In this document: piece after piece, positions 4,639 through 6,228 of the stretch
Numbering within the stretch: position 1 is the first letter of the stretch
Layout of the letters: the number at the start of each line of letters is the position of its first letter
Source: Bacteroidota bacterium
Lineage (GTDB): Bacteria > Bacteroidota > Bacteroidia > NS11-12g > UBA9320
Length of the DNA stretch: 6,228 nucleotides
Assembly (NCBI GenBank): GCA_024638525.1
Contig: JAHEKB010000019.1
Coordinates: 1 to 6,228 of the forward strand
Reading direction: 5' to 3'
Program-made: the position numbers and the translations under genes
The notes under the pieces: generated by a model
Databases searched by the model: none
What the model was told of the DNA's origin: nothing
What the model saw: the letters and a program-made list of their open reading frames with translations, nothing else

Positions 4639-5935
4639 TATTCCATTAGTCACTGCTCGAGAGTATTTGACAAGGGTCAAAAAACGCTCTTTCATCATCA
4701 TGACACTTCTCGCTCCAATCTTGATCTCCGCCTTTTATGGAGGAATTATATGGGTGAGTACAAACGATCAGGTAGGTGCCACAGCTAAGACCGTGGTCAT
4801 CAATGATGAATCTGGAATATTTAAGAATAAATTCAGTTCGGCTTCCAACATCAATTTTAAATTCATTGATGGCTTTAATCGGGATTCATTGCTGAAAAAT
4901 ACCGCAGACGGTTTTCTAACCGTTGAAGAATTTGACCTTGATCATGCACTTAAACTAAGCTATGAATCAAAGGGTAGCCTCTCTGCCAAAGAAACCTCGG
5001 CTATTGAAAATGTATTTGAGAACGAGATAGAGCGACTCAAGATGGATCGCATTGGAATAAGCAAGGAAGCGATCGATAGTCTCAAAGCCAGTGTAGCCAT
5101 TAGCGAATTGAAGATCGATGATCAAGGCAATGCGAAATCAAGCAGTATTTTGATCAATACCATCGTTGGAATGGGACTTTCCATTCTTATCTATTTCTTC
5201 ATTTTTCTGTATGGGGTTCAAGTGATGCGCGGGGTGATTGAAGAAAAAACCAACAGAATCGTAGAATTGATGATATCATCCCTTAAACCGTTTGAGTTAA
5301 TGATGGGTAAGGTGATTGGGATAGCGGCAGTTGGTCTGACACAATTGGGCATTTGGATTGTACTGTCCTCAATATTGACCTTGGTGATATCAACCGTATT
5401 TGGTATTGACATGAGCCAAAGTGCCGAAGTAAGTCCAATGATGCAGGAGGCAGATATGGGAGCTATTCAAGGAAAATTGGGAAACATCATTGCAGCATTT
5501 ATCGATCTCCCTTTGTTAAAAATATTTGGACTATTCCTATTCTATTTCCTAGGGGGGTATTTATTGTATGGTGCCCTTTTTGCAGCAATCGGTTCAGCCG
5601 TTGATTCTGAAACAGACACACAACAGTTTATGATGCCCGTCACTTTGCCATTGGTGTTTTCGTTCATTGTATCATTCTCGGTAGTTATCAATGATCCCAA
5701 TGGTGTTCTGGCAACTTGGTTATCTATCATTCCCATAAGTTCACCTATCGTCATGATGTCTCGTATGCCATTTGATCCTCCGATGTGGCAAGTCCTTCTT
5801 TCCATGGCAGTTTTGATTGTAAGTATACTAACGGTCATTTGGTTAGCAGGAAGAATATACAGGACTGGAATCCTGATGTATGGAAAAAAACCAAGCTATA
5901 AAGAGCTTGTCAAGTGGCTGTTTTACAAAAAATAG
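4631..5935 (+). CDS. ABC-2 type permease, NatB-like
   Basis: 434 aa inner-membrane protein of the ABC2_membrane_3 type. The first membrane segment is at about 20-42, followed by a periplasmic domain of about 130 residues (45-172). A membrane block follows with segments near 174-198, 228-256, 296-323, 334-354 and 387-408, and a possible further one at 362-377. Between the second and third segments lies the family motif EEKTNRIVELMISSLKPFEL (204-223), the coupling region that contacts the ATPase. The Arg/Lys-rich N-terminus (RNIPLVTAREYLTRVKKR) is the usual cytoplasmic amphipathic helix, and the C-terminal basic tail (GKKPSYKELVKWLFYKK) is cytoplasmic. The start codon overlaps the end of the ATPase gene by 8 nt, which supports a single transport complex, probably with two copies of each subunit. 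The direction is most likely export, as for other ABC-2 permeases; the substrate is not evident. Confidence 0.9.
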   Translation: MRNIPLVTAREYLTRVKKRSFIIMTLLAPILISAFYGGIIWVSTNDQVGATAKTVVINDESGIFKNKFSSASNINFKFIDGFNRDSLLKNTADGFLTVEEFDLDHALKLSYESKGSLSAKETSAIENVFENEIERLKMDRIGISKEAIDSLKASVAISELKIDDQGNAKSSSILINTIVGMGLSILIYFFIFLYGVQVMRGVIEEKTNRIVELMISSLKPFELMMGKVIGIAAVGLTQLGIWIVLSSILTLVISTVFGIDMSQSAEVSPMMQEADMGAIQGKLGNIIAAFIDLPLLKIFGLFLFYFLGGYLLYGALFAAIGSAVDSETDTQQFMMPVTLPLVFSFIVSFSVVINDPNGVLATWLSIIPISSPIVMMSRMPFDPPMWQVLLSMAVLIVSILTVIWLAGRIYRTGILMYGKKPSYKELVKWLFYKK

Positions 5936-5948
5936 CTACCTTAGCTCT

Positions 5949-6228
5949 ATGCACCGTTCGATCTTTTTCTCTCTTGCAATTTGCCTTTGTTTATCAGTAT
6001 TTTCACAAGACGAACCCTTCTTTATAGGCGGTCATGTAAATGATGTAACCAGCGTGGCTTATAGCCCAGATGGTCAATACATAGTGACGGGAAGTTGGGA
6101 TGGACATGTTTACATTTACTACAACGACAGTGTTCCAACTTACTATTTGAGCTTTGCTGACCACCAATCTGCTGTGAATACTTTAGCATTTAGCCGAGAT
6201 TCAAGGCATTTGTTAACAGCGGGCATGG
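5949..6228 (+). CDS. Exported WD40-repeat protein, N-terminal part
   Basis: The first 93 codons are in view; the gene runs past the window edge. Residues 1-19 are a signal peptide (His2, Arg3, then a hydrophobic core 5-17) with a plausible signal peptidase I site VFS|QDE, putting Gln20 at the new N-terminus, a frequent arrangement in Bacteroidota exported proteins. One full WD40 repeat follows: GGH (27-29), VTSVAYSPDGQYIVTGSWDG (33-52), VYIY (54-57). A second begins at DH (71-72) with VNTLAFSRDSRHLLTAG (76-92). A beta-propeller of several such repeats is expected, probably a periplasmic or surface binding scaffold; the partner is unknown and later domains are out of view. It starts 13 nt after the permease stop on the same strand, with no visible promoter in between, so it may be the third gene of the transporter operon. 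Confidence 0.85.
   Translation, partial: MHRSIFFSLAICLCLSVFSQDEPFFIGGHVNDVTSVAYSPDGQYIVTGSWDGHVYIYYNDSVPTYYLSFADHQSAVNTLAFSRDSRHLLTAGM

Noticed and set aside
5542..5838. A 98-codon minus-strand open frame inside the permease gene
   Set aside because: It is a shadow of the membrane-protein gene, with no recognisable domain or start signal.
5974..5984. Lipoprotein signal (LAIC or LCLS) in the WD40 protein
   Set aside because: Cys12 and Cys14 lie in the middle of the hydrophobic core and the surrounding residues do not fit a lipobox; a signal peptidase I site at VFS|QDE fits better.

Overview
The window looks like a chromosomal stretch of a Bacteroidota bacterium, most likely a Cytophagales-type marine or soil organism. 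Support for this: genes start without Shine-Dalgarno sequences, the DnaJ has a reduced zinc-finger domain of a type I associate with Flavobacteriia/Cytophagia, the exported proteins have signal peptides with Gln just after the predicted cut, and the main long intergenic region is full of short tandem repeats. Genus-level placement is not possible by eye. All seven recognisable genes lie on the + strand.

Layout. (1) 1-804: the 3' end of murA (peptidoglycan precursor synthesis) overlaps by 4 nt an exported TlpA-like thioredoxin-fold protein. (2) 805-1243: a 439-nt gene-free stretch with AGTGACT heptamers, degenerate TTTGA repeats, a GC-rich hairpin segment, a perfect C5G5 palindrome, five perfect GTTTGAAGA nonamers and an ACCCGT hexamer pair. 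(3) 1244-1825: a uracil-DNA-glycosylase superfamily protein with a cysteine pattern fitting a 4Fe-4S cluster. (4) 1826-2019: an intergenic region with a strong GC hairpin and a near-consensus sigma-54 type -24/-12 element just before grpE. (5) 2020-3665: a grpE-dnaJ operon without dnaK, the two co-chaperones of DnaK. (6) 3733-5935: a two-gene ABC transporter of the NatAB type (ATPase plus ABC-2 permease), overlapping by 8 nt. (7) 5949-6228: the start of an exported WD40-repeat protein, cut by the window edge and only 13 nt after the permease, so possibly the third gene of that operon.

Most of the window is ordinary housekeeping. I found no convincing new multi-gene system. The points most worth a second look are the possible sigma-54 control of grpE-dnaJ, the DnaJ that keeps only the second zinc centre, the mix of unrelated microsatellites between the thioredoxin and glycosylase genes, and the Fe-S-type glycosylase with a GQAPG first motif.
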